NCBI GenBank assembly: GCA_964428355.1
Contig: CAYRYU010000008.1
Span: 1 to 64,000 of the forward strand
Length of the DNA stretch: 64,000 bases
DNA from: CAYRYU01 sp964428355
GTDB taxonomy: Bacteria > Muiribacteriota > Ozemobacteria > Ozemobacterales > Ozemobacteraceae
Direction of reading: 5' to 3'
A program made the translations under genes and the position numbers. A model generated the notes under the pieces. The model ran no database searches, had not been told where the DNA came from, and was given only the letters and a program-made list of their open reading frames with translations. This document shows, piece by piece, positions 40,899 through 49,993 of the stretch (position 1 is the stretch's first letter; every line of letters begins with the position of its first letter).

Positions 40899-42197
40899 TC
40901 AGAAAGAAATTGTCCAGGTCAGGATCAGGATCCCTGCACCGAGGGTCAGAAGCGTGGATGGGATCCCGAACCGCGCATACTCGAAAAACCGCATCTCGCA
41001 CCTTTCCTTGGATCCTTCCGCGACGATGAGGTTCGCTACCGAACCGAAGAGGGTAAGGTTGCCCGCGATCGTGCTGACGAAACCCAACAGGCACCAGAAC
41101 AGCGACTGGGGAACGAGCTTCTCAACGGTGTGGGTTGCAAGAAGCACGAAGGGAACGTTGGAGAAGAGGTTCGAACAGACGAGCGTCACCCCGGAAAAGA
41201 CCCAGCTCTGGAACGCGATCGATCCCGGGATGATCGATCCGGGGATGAACGATCCCGGGATGAATGATCCCTGGATGAACCCGAGCGCCCAGTTGGTCCC
41301 CAGAGCGGCCAGTCCGCTCGTTTTCAAGCCTCCGATCACGACGAAAAGGGAGGCGAAGAACAGCAGGAGGGACCATTCCAGGCGTTTCAAAAGATGTTGG
41401 GGATCCTTGCGATGCAGGGTGATTACGATGACAGCACCCAACAGTGCCGAGAACGCCATCGACCACCCCGAAAAAAAACCCGCACAGGAAACCAGGAGGG
41501 CGGTGACGCCGATCCTCAGCTTTCGCGTCTTCCTTACTGGGGCAACCTTTTCCGTTGGTTGCTCCGGACTTTCAGGGAGCGGGGTTTCCAGCCTTCGCCG
41601 GTAGAACCACCAGAGGAGCGCAAGGTTGATCAACCAGGCTGCGGCCACCGGGAGAGACATCAATTTGATGAATTGGGCGTAGGGGAATTTGGAAACGGTT
41701 CCGATGATCATGTTCTGGGGATTCCCCGTCAAGGTCAGGGCCGAACCGATGTTCGAACTTGTCGCGAGAGCCATGAGAAGCGGGAAGGGATCCATGCGTC
41801 GCTCTTGGCAGACCTGGAGGATGAGAGGAGTCATCACCAGGCATATCGTGTCGTTCACCAGAAGCGCGGAAAGTGCAGCGGACGCAAAAGAAACTGTTGC
41901 CAGCAGGATGAATGGGGAACCGATCTTCCCCATCAAACCGGAGATCCTTTCGAACAATCGGGCATCCCGGAGATGTTCGGCGATGATCATCATTCCCAAC
42001 AGGAGGCAGATGGTATCCCAGTTTACCAGAGTGTATGCCTCTTCGGGGGACATGACACCCACGAGAACCATGAGGACGGCCCCAAGGAGAGCCCCCGACG
42101 GCCTCCCGATCGGAAGAATGCGCATCTGCCGGAACGACACGAGGAGGAAGGTCATTCCGAAAATCAGGCCCGTCGCGATTGGATGCCTTAGTTCCAT
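40899..42197 (-). CDS. ArsB/CitM-type anion permease with in-frame tandem repeat
   Basis: 432 residues, about 11 hydrophobic helices. Conserved patches of the ArsB/NhaD/CitM (ion transporter) superfamily are seen: LVNWDTICLLLGMMIIAEHL, ALLVNDTICLVMTPLILQV, ATSSNIGSALTLTGNPQNMI and FGSVANLIVAEGSK. It exports or imports an anion (arsenite, carboxylate or similar); the substrate is unknown. A four-unit 15-bp repeat inserts GSFIPGSFIPGSIIPGSI in a loop between helices. A good promoter sits just upstream. No arsenic-resistance genes accompany it. Confidence 0.9.
   Translation of the reverse strand: MELRHPIATGLIFGMTFLLVSFRQMRILPIGRPSGALLGAVLMVLVGVMSPEEAYTLVNWDTICLLLGMMIIAEHLRDARLFERISGLMGKIGSPFILLATVSFASAALSALLVNDTICLVMTPLILQVCQERRMDPFPLLMALATSSNIGSALTLTGNPQNMIIGTVSKFPYAQFIKLMSLPVAAAWLINLALLWWFYRRRLETPLPESPEQPTEKVAPVRKTRKLRIGVTALLVSCAGFFSGWSMAFSALLGAVIVITLHRKDPQHLLKRLEWSLLLFFASLFVVIGGLKTSGLAALGTNWALGFIQGSFIPGSFIPGSIIPGSIAFQSWVFSGVTLVCSNLFSNVPFVLLATHTVEKLVPQSLFWCLLGFVSTIAGNLTLFGSVANLIVAEGSKERCEMRFFEYARFGIPSTLLTLGAGILILTWTISF
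41221..41280. repeat. Four tandem 15-bp units inside the permease gene
   Basis: GATCCCGGGATGATC, GATCCGGGGATGAAC, GATCCCGGGATGAAT and GATCCCTGGATGAAC in a row. Being 15 bp, the array adds exactly five residues per unit (GSFIP on the minus strand) and keeps frame. Units 1 and 3 contain CCCGGG. Confidence 0.9.
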
Positions 42198-42216
42198 GCT
42201 TTCATTTGGAACCGTA

Positions 42217-42244
42217 AATATATAAAAACCGGGAGCTTTGTCAA
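42217..42244 (-). promoter_or_regulatory. Promoter of the anion permease gene
   Basis: On the minus strand TTGACA (42244-42239), a 16-base spacer, TATATT (42222-42217). The predicted start near 42210 leaves about a dozen bases before the ATG at 42197. The surrounding 42198-42365 is otherwise noncoding. Confidence 0.6.
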
Positions 42245-42365
42245 AGATCCATACAATACCCGGAATCGCGATCGACTTTTGATGGGTCTTTCGCGGACGA
42301 TGCGATCACGTCCGAAGTGTGGAGGATTTCCCCCGGAGGCTACGGATGCAATCGGGAACCCGGGA

Positions 42366-42995
42366 TCAAGGAGGAAAACCCGGGAGGTGGACCTCGGGTT
42401 CGTGGCGGCGAAGAAGCCTTACCAGGCCGGGAAGGTGCTCCCAACCTCCAATGAATGCCAGCTTGTTACAGGGCGGACAAGCCTCGATCGCCGATGCGAG
42501 GCGCCCGTCGGCACGATCGATTTCAGGGCTGGAGAAAAAGGTCGCCGGAGCTTTCCTCCACCTCCGGGCCCGACTCCAGGCTTGCAGGACCTGGTCCGCG
42601 AGGGGAATGGCAGGCCGTTCAGCCAGAAACCTCAGGTTTTCCGGGGTAAGGAGTTCGTCGACGAGCAAACGAAGCCGCTCCCGAGATTCCTCGCTGTCTC
42701 CCTCCAGCGTGACCCGTGCGCCGGTTTCTTCTGCGAATTCCATCGCAGCGCTCACCTCGAAAGGGATTTCCAGCTGGGCTTCCACGGGGACCAAGCCATC
42801 GGGCAGCTTCCCATCGGGCTGTTGGAAAGGCTCGAGCCTTCGCCGTAATGAAGGGCCTCTCGATTGGCGGAACTCGACTGCGTATGGGCTGACATCCACC
42901 ATAATCCGATCGGGCTGGAGCTTTCGCAACAGGTTCAGCGTTTTCTCCGACCCGTCTGGATCCAGGTGGACCGTTCCGACAAGGCAAAGTCGCAT
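42366..42995 (-). CDS. TraB/PrgY-like (TIKI-superfamily) protein
   Basis: About 209 residues. The start MRLCLVGTVHLDPDGSEKTL fits the first strand and His motif (GTxH) of the TraB/PrgY/TIKI superfamily, followed by LRKLQPDRIMVDVSPYAVEF, the PDxVxVE/D segment. A later CNKLAFIGGWEHLPGL could be the second conserved region. Members are putative metalloproteases or pheromone-binding proteins; activity here is unproven. The frame is open to 43124, but the family-type N-terminus begins at 42995. No good ribosome-binding site. It is divergent from the Clp-like gene. Confidence 0.65.
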   Translation of the reverse strand: MRLCLVGTVHLDPDGSEKTLNLLRKLQPDRIMVDVSPYAVEFRQSRGPSLRRRLEPFQQPDGKLPDGLVPVEAQLEIPFEVSAAMEFAEETGARVTLEGDSEESRERLRLLVDELLTPENLRFLAERPAIPLADQVLQAWSRARRWRKAPATFFSSPEIDRADGRLASAIEACPPCNKLAFIGGWEHLPGLVRLLRRHEPEVHLPGFPP

Positions 42996-43144
42996 CGTGA
43001 AAAAATCGGGGAAGAGAAAGGGGATTCCCCGAAAGACCCTCATCCAAAGGCTACCACGGAGGAGGGCAAATGGAAAGGAAATATGGATGATCTTTGGAAT
43101 CCCCATGTGATAGCATTGATCCATTCTCCAAGGAGAAAAAGAAG

Positions 43145-45034
43145 ATGTTGGAAGAATTCGGTCGTGACCTGACCGCCCTTGCGGTGATGGGTGCCCTCGA
43201 ACCCCTTATTGGGCGCGAAGAGGAAATCAAGCGGATCTGCGAATCGTTGACCCTGGAGGGGAAGAACAGCCCTGTTCTCGTGGGCGCCCCGGGGGTCGGG
43301 AAATCATGCATCGTCGAGGGGTTCGCCCAGAAGATCGCCGCCGGCCAGGTCCCGGACAAGTTGAAGGGAAAGCGGGTTTTCCAGCTCGACTTTGCCGCGG
43401 TCACAAGCGGTACGATCTACCGGGGCATGCTCGAAGAGCGGGTCGAGAAGATTGTCGACGAGCTTCTGAGCCAGAAGGACACCATCCTCTTCATCGATGA
43501 GCTCCATCTCCTATGCAAACCATGCACCACCGGTGGTTTCGATTTCGCGAACTACCTCAAGCCCTACCTTGCGAAGGGCGATTTCACCGTTATCGGTGCC
43601 ACCACCGAGGAGGAGTTCAAGCGGTTCATCGAGGAGCACGATCCCGCCCTCGCGCGCAGGTTCATCAAGATCCGGATCAACGAGCCACCCGCCGACGAGC
43701 TGAAACTTCTCTTGACCCGCCTGGGAAAAAGGATGGGAGGAAAGTTCAGGATCGTCGTTCCCGAATACACGATCGATCAGATCATCCTCCTTTGCGACCA
43801 GTACATCAAGGATCGGTTCTTCCCCGACAAGGCGATCGACCTGATGAAGGAAGCGATCGCGGAGAAACGGTTCGCGGAGGGAAGGCGGGAAAACCGTCGG
43901 GATCTGGGAACCCTCGATGCCGTTCTGGCCCGCGAAATCTCCTGCATCGAACGGAACGACTGGGGTGCCTTGCAGGAGACACTCCAGTCCTGGGAAGACG
44001 AGAAAGCCACCTTTTTCGATGCGACCCTGACCGCGGAGGACGTCGCGAACGTCCTCTCCCGCCGGACCGGGGCGGTCGTGGGGAACAAGCAGCTGGACGA
44101 GGTTTCCCGCCGTATCACCGCCCTCAAGCAGGCTTTCACGACCAACATCATTGGCCAGACGCGGACCAAGGAAGCGATCCTCGGTGCGCTGAAGATGCTT
44201 GGGGCCGGGTTGAGGAAGCCCAACAAACCTATCGGGAGTTTCCTGTTTCTGGGCCCCAGCGGGACGGGGAAGACCGAAACCGCCAAGACCATCGCGAACG
44301 CCTTTTTCGGCGACGAGAGGCGGTTGATAAGATTCGACATGTCGGAGTTCTACGACGACCACACGATGGCCCGGCTCGTCGGGTCTCCCGTGGGATACCT
44401 CGGCAGCGACGAGGACGGCCTTTTGTACAAGCTCATCTCGAAGAATCCCTTTTCGGTGGTACTGTTCGACGAGATCGAGAAGGCCGATCCGAAACTCTTC
44501 GACATCTTCCTCCAGATGCTCGATGAAGGTTACGTGAGGGACATGAAAGGCAACATCGCCAACTTCCGCGATGCCATGATCATCATCACCAGCAATGTCG
44601 GGACCCATTACTACGCTGGTCTCAATCAGACCGAGTTCGAGAAGAAGTACGAGGTCATCTCGGGGAAAGTCCTCGAGGAACTCAAGAGGACCGTAAGGCC
44701 CGAGATCATCAACCGGATCGACAACATCATCCCCTTCGCCCCCTTCACTCCCGAGGAGTTGAAAGCCGTTTTCAGGAAGCTGGCCGGGGAAAGCGGCCGC
44801 CGGATCCAGGACCAGAAGCAGATCAGCGTCCGATACTCCGATGCCGCGGTCAACCATGCAGTCGATGTCGGATACGATCCCCAGTTTGGGGCGAGACCCA
44901 TGCGGCGCGAAGTGCAGAAACTCGAGGAGCTGATCGCGGAGGCCGTCCTGGACCGACTCATCGCCCCCAAGGATATCGTCAGGGTCGATGTCGAGAACAA
45001 GAAATATATGTTGAAGAAAATCTATGAAGAGTGA
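43145..45034 (+). CDS. Clp/Hsp100-type AAA+ ATPase without N-domain
   Basis: 629 residues with two AAA+ domains and no Clp N-terminal repeats or long ClpB middle domain (ClpA ~758, ClpB ~857 for comparison). D1 has GAPGVGKS, ILFIDELHLL and an arginine finger in ALARRF; D2 has GPSGTGKTETAKT, VVLFDEIEKA and ARPMRREVQKL. Pore loops look functional (TIYRGMLEER; GYLGSDEDG). It should unfold or remodel proteins by threading; no ClpP gene is nearby. The ATG at 43145 is preceded by AAGGAG. The last 11 bases overlap the dynamin-like gene, so they are coexpressed. Confidence 0.93.
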   Translation: MLEEFGRDLTALAVMGALEPLIGREEEIKRICESLTLEGKNSPVLVGAPGVGKSCIVEGFAQKIAAGQVPDKLKGKRVFQLDFAAVTSGTIYRGMLEERVEKIVDELLSQKDTILFIDELHLLCKPCTTGGFDFANYLKPYLAKGDFTVIGATTEEEFKRFIEEHDPALARRFIKIRINEPPADELKLLLTRLGKRMGGKFRIVVPEYTIDQIILLCDQYIKDRFFPDKAIDLMKEAIAEKRFAEGRRENRRDLGTLDAVLAREISCIERNDWGALQETLQSWEDEKATFFDATLTAEDVANVLSRRTGAVVGNKQLDEVSRRITALKQAFTTNIIGQTRTKEAILGALKMLGAGLRKPNKPIGSFLFLGPSGTGKTETAKTIANAFFGDERRLIRFDMSEFYDDHTMARLVGSPVGYLGSDEDGLLYKLISKNPFSVVLFDEIEKADPKLFDIFLQMLDEGYVRDMKGNIANFRDAMIIITSNVGTHYYAGLNQTEFEKKYEVISGKVLEELKRTVRPEIINRIDNIIPFAPFTPEELKAVFRKLAGESGRRIQDQKQISVRYSDAAVNHAVDVGYDPQFGARPMRREVQKLEELIAEAVLDRLIAPKDIVRVDVENKKYMLKKIYEE

Positions 45035-46838
45035 ACTTTTCGAACGTTTCAACGCGATCCATTCCGACCTCAAGAGCACGGCGGAGAAACTCCTGATCGA
45101 CCTTGGAAATCCCGCCTCCCTTCTCGAGAGGGTGAAGCAGAAACCCCGCGTCCTGGTCGTGGGGGAGTTCAACGCCGGAAAATCCTCGCTCATCAACAGC
45201 CTCCTCGGGGAGGTCGTCCTCCCGACCGGGATCACACCGACAACCAGCATCGTAACCGTTCTCGAAAACGGTCCGTTCAAGATCACGATCAAACAGGTCG
45301 GTCTGACCGATCCCCTCAAGGTCGAGCCCGGGAAGGGCGGCCAGACAGGCTTCGGGATGCCCGATTTCGGTTTCGACTGGGACGGGTACCGGAAGCTGCT
45401 CACCGACCCCCAGAACGTTGAAAAGATCGAACACGTCCACATTTCCCACCCCAAGGTTCCCCCCGACATAATCATCGTGGACACCCCAGGAATCAACGAT
45501 ATCTCGAAGAGCCGGTCGGAAATCGTCTACGGCTTCATACCCCAGGTTGATATAGTTCTTTTCCTGATTTCCGCGCTCAAACCGTTCTCCGATTCGGAAC
45601 GGATCTTCCTGGAAGAAAAGCTCCTCTCGGCCGATCTGAAGAAACTGGTTTTCGCCGTGAACCGCATCGACGAGATCGATTCCGACGAACGGAACGAGCT
45701 GGTTGCCGATATCAGAAAATCCCTCGTCGAATCGCTGAACAAGGCTTTCGAGAAGACGAACGCCCTCCTGGGAAGGAACCTCTATCAGAAGATCGATTCC
45801 GTCGAACTGTTTCCCACCTGTGCCAAGGAAATGGCCCCCCTCGACGGAAGGGCGGGAGGGCACGCAATCGGTTTCGATCTGAAGGAAGCGGGCGACCGCG
45901 AAGGTTCCTTCGCCTCGAAGAACCGGGGAACCTGGAAACGGATACTCGATCTGGCCGTTCGCGACCGGGATTCCCTTGTGGAAGCCGCTCTCCACCATTT
46001 CCTGCGAAGGGCTGCCCTGCGTGTACAACGCGGAATCGAGGACGGGCGTGCCATCGACACCTCGGGAAAGATGGCGGTCATGAAGCGACTCGAGGAGAAC
46101 GGGAAGCGGCTCCAGACCCTGCGGGAAACCATCAAGCTCGCGGAAAAGAGGATCGCCGAGACCGAGGCTTCCCTCAAAAAGACCTTCGAGGAGCAGATCG
46201 AGAAGACGTTCGCGGATCTTCTCAGGGTGACGCGCATCCAGCGCGATTCTGCGACGGTCAATGCCCGGATCAAGGACCTCTACGAGTACATCACGGTCAA
46301 GCTCAAGAGCACCCTCGACCAGTTGTACTCCGAACTGGACCAGAAATTCGAGGCGGTCATCGATGACAAGACCTTCGTCGAACAGCGTGCGCTCTCGATC
46401 CAGTACGATTTTTCCAATCTTCCTGGAAAGTTCGCATCCTCCATGAGCTACGCCTGGCTTGGGGCGATCTTTTTCGGGGCGACCGCCGGAATGGTTATCG
46501 GCCTTGCCTACTTCGCCTCAACCCTTGTGGCGAACAAGCGCTCGGTGAAGGAGTTCTTCATGTCCGCCACCGTCGGCGAGGACAAGATCAAGGAGGTCAA
46601 GGAAGACCTGATCGAGAAGGTGAACCGGGAAGTGGAGTACGCCGTGGATTTCGTGAGACAATCCCTCATCCAACGGATCGACGTCATCCAGGTCGAGATC
46701 AGGGGCCACGCGTTTTCGCTGACGCAGACCCGGAAGCACGATCTGAACGAGATCCAGAAGCAGCTGGACGGTCTCAACACCCGCATCAACGGATTCCTCA
46801 TAGAGCGGTCCCCTACCCCAGCAGCGAAAGTCCCGTGA
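45024..46838 (+). CDS. Bacterial dynamin-like GTPase
   Basis: 604 residues. GTPase motifs: G1 GEFNAGKSSL, G2 region TPTTSIVTV, G3 DTPGIND, G4 NRID. A long helical stalk follows (MKRLEENGKRLQTLRETIKL and onward), then a hydrophobic hairpin (SYAWLGAIFFGATAGMVIGL, then AYFASTLVA, residues ~470-500) able to insert in membrane like the paddle of BDLP, and a final coiled coil. It is expected to remodel or stabilise membranes. It overlaps the Clp-like gene by 11 bases; the pairing suggests joint work at the membrane, which is inference. Confidence 0.92.
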   Translation: MKSELFERFNAIHSDLKSTAEKLLIDLGNPASLLERVKQKPRVLVVGEFNAGKSSLINSLLGEVVLPTGITPTTSIVTVLENGPFKITIKQVGLTDPLKVEPGKGGQTGFGMPDFGFDWDGYRKLLTDPQNVEKIEHVHISHPKVPPDIIIVDTPGINDISKSRSEIVYGFIPQVDIVLFLISALKPFSDSERIFLEEKLLSADLKKLVFAVNRIDEIDSDERNELVADIRKSLVESLNKAFEKTNALLGRNLYQKIDSVELFPTCAKEMAPLDGRAGGHAIGFDLKEAGDREGSFASKNRGTWKRILDLAVRDRDSLVEAALHHFLRRAALRVQRGIEDGRAIDTSGKMAVMKRLEENGKRLQTLRETIKLAEKRIAETEASLKKTFEEQIEKTFADLLRVTRIQRDSATVNARIKDLYEYITVKLKSTLDQLYSELDQKFEAVIDDKTFVEQRALSIQYDFSNLPGKFASSMSYAWLGAIFFGATAGMVIGLAYFASTLVANKRSVKEFFMSATVGEDKIKEVKEDLIEKVNREVEYAVDFVRQSLIQRIDVIQVEIRGHAFSLTQTRKHDLNEIQKQLDGLNTRINGFLIERSPTPAAKVP

Positions 46839-46883
46839 CGGGAACGGGGCCGTTCCTTTCGTGGGGGTTCTGAAGCCGGCATT

Positions 46884-47864
46884 ATGAGCGGATTGGGCCA
46901 GGTCATTCTCTTCAAAACCCTCCGCTTGCTGGGAGGCATCCTGATGACGGCGCTTGCCGGTTTCATCGGCTGGAGACACGGCAGGAAACTAAGGGAGCAG
47001 GGGAAGACCCCGGAGCAGGTCAGGGTGGAGTCGAGAATGAGCCTCCCCCGGATCTTCTTCTGTGTCCTGCTCGGAATAGCGATTTTCCACCTCGTGGGAT
47101 ATCTGGACCGGGAGTATTTGTGGTTTTCCTGGTTGGGGGGGTGGAGTTCCCAGCTCGGGCTCGTGATCATACGGTCCCTGATGTTCCTGGTGGTCCTTCA
47201 CGGGGTCGCCCTGGAGGGAAACTGGGCCGGCATGGGAAAAAGATTTCCCCTGGTGGTCGTCCTGGGAGTGGTGATAACGGTTTTCGAGATAACGCAGCTT
47301 TGGCCCTCCGCCCTGACCATCAGCCAGGAGTTCATCGACAAGGATGGAATCCTGCGACAGACGACGGGAACGACCTGCGGCCTATGTTGTCTCGCGAACA
47401 TAAACAGGCTTTATGGGCGCAACCTCTCCGAAATGGACGCATCTCTGATCATGCGGACCGGTTCCTTCGGGAGCTTTGGCAACGAGATCGCCGACGGGGC
47501 AAAGGCGACCGGCTTTCCCGAGGCGCGCATCTGGCAGGCAACCCTCGAGCAGATCGCTTCCGAAGACCTGCCCCTCGTGCTTTCCGTGAAACTCTTCGAC
47601 GATTGGGACCGGCACGTCGTTTCGCTCGTGGGCATCACTTCTTCCTCGCTGATCATCGCGGACTCCCTGGACGGCCTGGTAACCGTTCCCAAAGCGGGCT
47701 TTGAAAACCAATGGAGGGGAAGCTGCGTCCGGTTCGGTCCTCCGGCGTTTCCCTGTTCGGGGACGATCCGTCTTTCATCCTTCGACCCCGAGAGGTTTCG
47801 CGTCTTCTCCCCGATCCGCCGTCGCCGCAACCCCTCGGGGGCATCCGGAACCGCCCCACAATAG
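46884..47864 (+). CDS. Membrane protein with C39-like cysteine peptidase domain
   Basis: 326 residues. Four N-terminal hydrophobic helices (~1-150) carry a C-terminal papain-like domain in the C39 style: RQTTGTTCGLCCLANINRLY with the nucleophile Cys165, WDRHVVSLVGI with the His, and LIIADSLDG with the Asp. C39 enzymes usually cleave double-Gly leaders of peptides inside ABC transporters, but no transporter domain or leader peptide is present here. It is 45 bases after the dynamin-like gene and probably in the same transcript. The C-terminal tail (~300-326) is basic. Confidence 0.83.
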   Translation: MSGLGQVILFKTLRLLGGILMTALAGFIGWRHGRKLREQGKTPEQVRVESRMSLPRIFFCVLLGIAIFHLVGYLDREYLWFSWLGGWSSQLGLVIIRSLMFLVVLHGVALEGNWAGMGKRFPLVVVLGVVITVFEITQLWPSALTISQEFIDKDGILRQTTGTTCGLCCLANINRLYGRNLSEMDASLIMRTGSFGSFGNEIADGAKATGFPEARIWQATLEQIASEDLPLVLSVKLFDDWDRHVVSLVGITSSSLIIADSLDGLVTVPKAGFENQWRGSCVRFGPPAFPCSGTIRLSSFDPERFRVFSPIRRRRNPSGASGTAPQ

Positions 47865-47878
47865 GGTATTCGGGGGAA

Positions 47879-49246
47879 TCAGAGCCCGGGCGACCCTTTG
47901 AGGACCCTCTCGAGGTACGGGATCAGGTCATGAAGTCTCCCGGAGCGGATCACCTGGCTCCAGAAAGGTTCGGACTTCTTCCACGCTCCGCAGTAGGCGA
48001 TGTGACGGATCTTTTCGAAGATCCCCTGCTTCGTCCTTGCGCTCCGGAAGATGCTGCCCCATTCGTAGAAATCGCTGTAAGCTTTCCGGTAGCCTTTCTC
48101 GAGTTCCTCGGGAGACATCAAGGCAGGCCTGAAAACGGCGTGGCGCGTGTCGTAGAGGTCCCAATCCTCGCTGATGATGCGTTTTTCCGCCCGAAGTTTC
48201 CGGTGGAGTCTGGTGGCGGGATAGGGAGTCAGGATATGAAAGGTTGCGGTTTCGATCCCGTTTTCGATCGCCCAGCGGACCGTCCGGTCGAAAACCCCCG
48301 GGTCGTCCCCATCGAAGCCGAAGACGAAGCTCGCGTTTATCATGATGCCGTGCGAGTGAAGGACGGAAACCGCCTTTGCGTAGTCGACCCGGAGATTATG
48401 ACCCTTGTTCACGCTCGCAAGGTTTTCCGGTTTCAGGGTTTCGAACCCGATGAAAAGTGATTTCAGTCCGGACTCGGCAGCCTTTGCGACCAGCTCCGGG
48501 TTCGCCAGGACGGTCCCGACGGTTCCGGCACCCTGCCAGAGCCGATTCATCCCCTTCATTCCCTCGAACAACCCTGCTGAGAAAACCGGGTCCGCGAAAA
48601 TGTTGTCGTCCAGGAAGAAGAGATGCCTTCCGGGAAGGGCCGATATCCGCGCCAGTGCTTCATCGACCCGAAGAGTGTAGAAGGAATCCCCTTCTCCGAA
48701 GAAGGAATCCTTGTAACAGAAATCGCAGTGGAACGGGCAGCCGCGGGAAACCACGAGCGTGTTTGGGCATAGGTAGAGCCTTCTTTTCAACAGGTCGTAT
48801 CTGGGGGGCGGGACTCCGTCCAGAGTCCTTTGGCGAGAATCATATCTTGGGGCGGGTTTTCCATCACGGAAATCATCCAGAAACCGGGGCCAGGAATCCT
48901 CGCTCGGGCCCGTGAAAACGGTGTCGGCATGGAGTGCGGCCTCCTCCGGTAGAGAGGTCGGATGCAGGCCCCCGATGCAAACGTGGATTCCCCTTTTCCG
49001 GTAGGAGTCCGCGATCTGGTAGGACCGCCTTGCTGAAGTGACGTAAGCCTGAATCACAACGAGGTCGGGGGAATCCTCGATGCTCGACCGCTCCACGTGC
49101 TCATCGACGATTTCCACCTCGTCCGAATGGGGAAACCAGGCCGCGAGTTGCGCAAGCCCGAGCGGCGGGAAGAGGGAATACTTGATCGGCCTGAAATCCG
49201 GGTCGATCGCCTCTTTCAGCGCAGGGAGAATCATCTTGACCTTCAT
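47879..49246 (-). CDS. B12-binding radical SAM protein
   Basis: 455 residues. A cobalamin-binding Rossmann-like domain (~1-140; LFPPLGLAQLAAWFP, IHVCIGGLHPTSLPEEA) precedes a radical SAM barrel with the cluster motif CPFHCDFC (about residue 175) and FFLDDNIFADP. The type is similar to BchE/methylthiotransferase-like or hopanoid/lipid-modifying enzymes; the substrate is undetermined. The start ATG 49246 has a G-run upstream; the frame is open to 49333. It converges on the C39-like gene with only 14 bases between. Confidence 0.92.
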   Translation of the reverse strand: MKVKMILPALKEAIDPDFRPIKYSLFPPLGLAQLAAWFPHSDEVEIVDEHVERSSIEDSPDLVVIQAYVTSARRSYQIADSYRKRGIHVCIGGLHPTSLPEEAALHADTVFTGPSEDSWPRFLDDFRDGKPAPRYDSRQRTLDGVPPPRYDLLKRRLYLCPNTLVVSRGCPFHCDFCYKDSFFGEGDSFYTLRVDEALARISALPGRHLFFLDDNIFADPVFSAGLFEGMKGMNRLWQGAGTVGTVLANPELVAKAAESGLKSLFIGFETLKPENLASVNKGHNLRVDYAKAVSVLHSHGIMINASFVFGFDGDDPGVFDRTVRWAIENGIETATFHILTPYPATRLHRKLRAEKRIISEDWDLYDTRHAVFRPALMSPEELEKGYRKAYSDFYEWGSIFRSARTKQGIFEKIRHIAYCGAWKKSEPFWSQVIRSGRLHDLIPYLERVLKGSPGL

Positions 49247-49483
49247 GGCGGTGTCCCCCCCCTTTGGATCGGACTTTCGGAAACGCGCTGGAGCAGATGG
49301 GCCAAGGATATCATTTCCTTTATCCCGAAACACTCTTTTCGATGGTCCGAGTCGTCCGGTTTCACCGGGGAGGTGCGGAGGCCGATGCCGGCGATTTGAG
49401 TTTTGGTGGCGGAACTGGGGTTCCGGTGATACACTTGCATCGTTCCCGGCAGTCGAGGCCGGATGTTTTCGAAAGGACCGACG

Positions 49484-49939
49484 ATGAAAATGGTTACCGT
49501 GATCCTGGTTCTCGTGATAGTGCTCTTCGTTGTTGCCGGGTGCAGCACCTCGGCAACTCCCCCGGCGGCAACGGCTACCGCTTCAAAGCCCTCGGCGGAG
49601 GGAATGGCCACCCTTCCCAGCGGGTTGCAGTACAAGGAAATCAAGGCCGGAACGGGTGCCTCTCCCAACGCCACGGACAAGGTCGAAGTCCATTATCGGG
49701 GCCAGTTCGAGGATGGGCGTGAGTTCGACAGCTCCTACTCCCGCGGCCAGCCGGCCACCTTCGGGGTGTCCGACGTCATCAAGGGGTGGACCGAAGCCCT
49801 GAAGCTCATGAAGGAGGGCGCACGCTGGAACCTGAGGATCCCCCCCGATCTGGCATACGGAGCCATGGGCATGCCTCCCGTCATTCCGCCCAACACTCCC
49901 CTTTTCTTCGAGGTCGAACTGATCCGCATCGTGAAGTGA
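49484..49939 (+). CDS. FKBP-type peptidyl-prolyl isomerase lipoprotein
   Basis: 151 residues. A lipobox (VVAGC after a hydrophobic signal) marks it as a lipoprotein; an Ala/Thr/Ser/Pro linker follows. The FKBP domain contains VEVHYRGQFEDGREFDSSY, FGVSDVIKGWTEAL, KLMKEGARWNLRIPPDLAYG and PLFFEVELIRI, with the rotamase-pocket aromatics present. It assists folding of envelope proteins. The ATG at 49484 has AAAGGA at 6 bases. A separate 17-residue upstream extension is open but lacks the lipoprotein start logic. Confidence 0.95.
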   Translation: MKMVTVILVLVIVLFVVAGCSTSATPPAATATASKPSAEGMATLPSGLQYKEIKAGTGASPNATDKVEVHYRGQFEDGREFDSSYSRGQPATFGVSDVIKGWTEALKLMKEGARWNLRIPPDLAYGAMGMPPVIPPNTPLFFEVELIRIVK

Positions 49940-49993
49940 CCATCCCACGGGCCGGATGGTCCGCGGAATGAACTTCCCGGGAGGGTGAAGCAG

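Noticed and set aside
43511..45496. Very long antisense open frame (661 codons) opposite the Clp-like and dynamin-like genes
   Set aside because: It is the complement of two clearly functional genes with conserved motifs; GC-rich codon use leaves the opposite frame stop-free. Its composition (Pro/Asp/Glu/Gly-rich, no domain) is that of a shadow.
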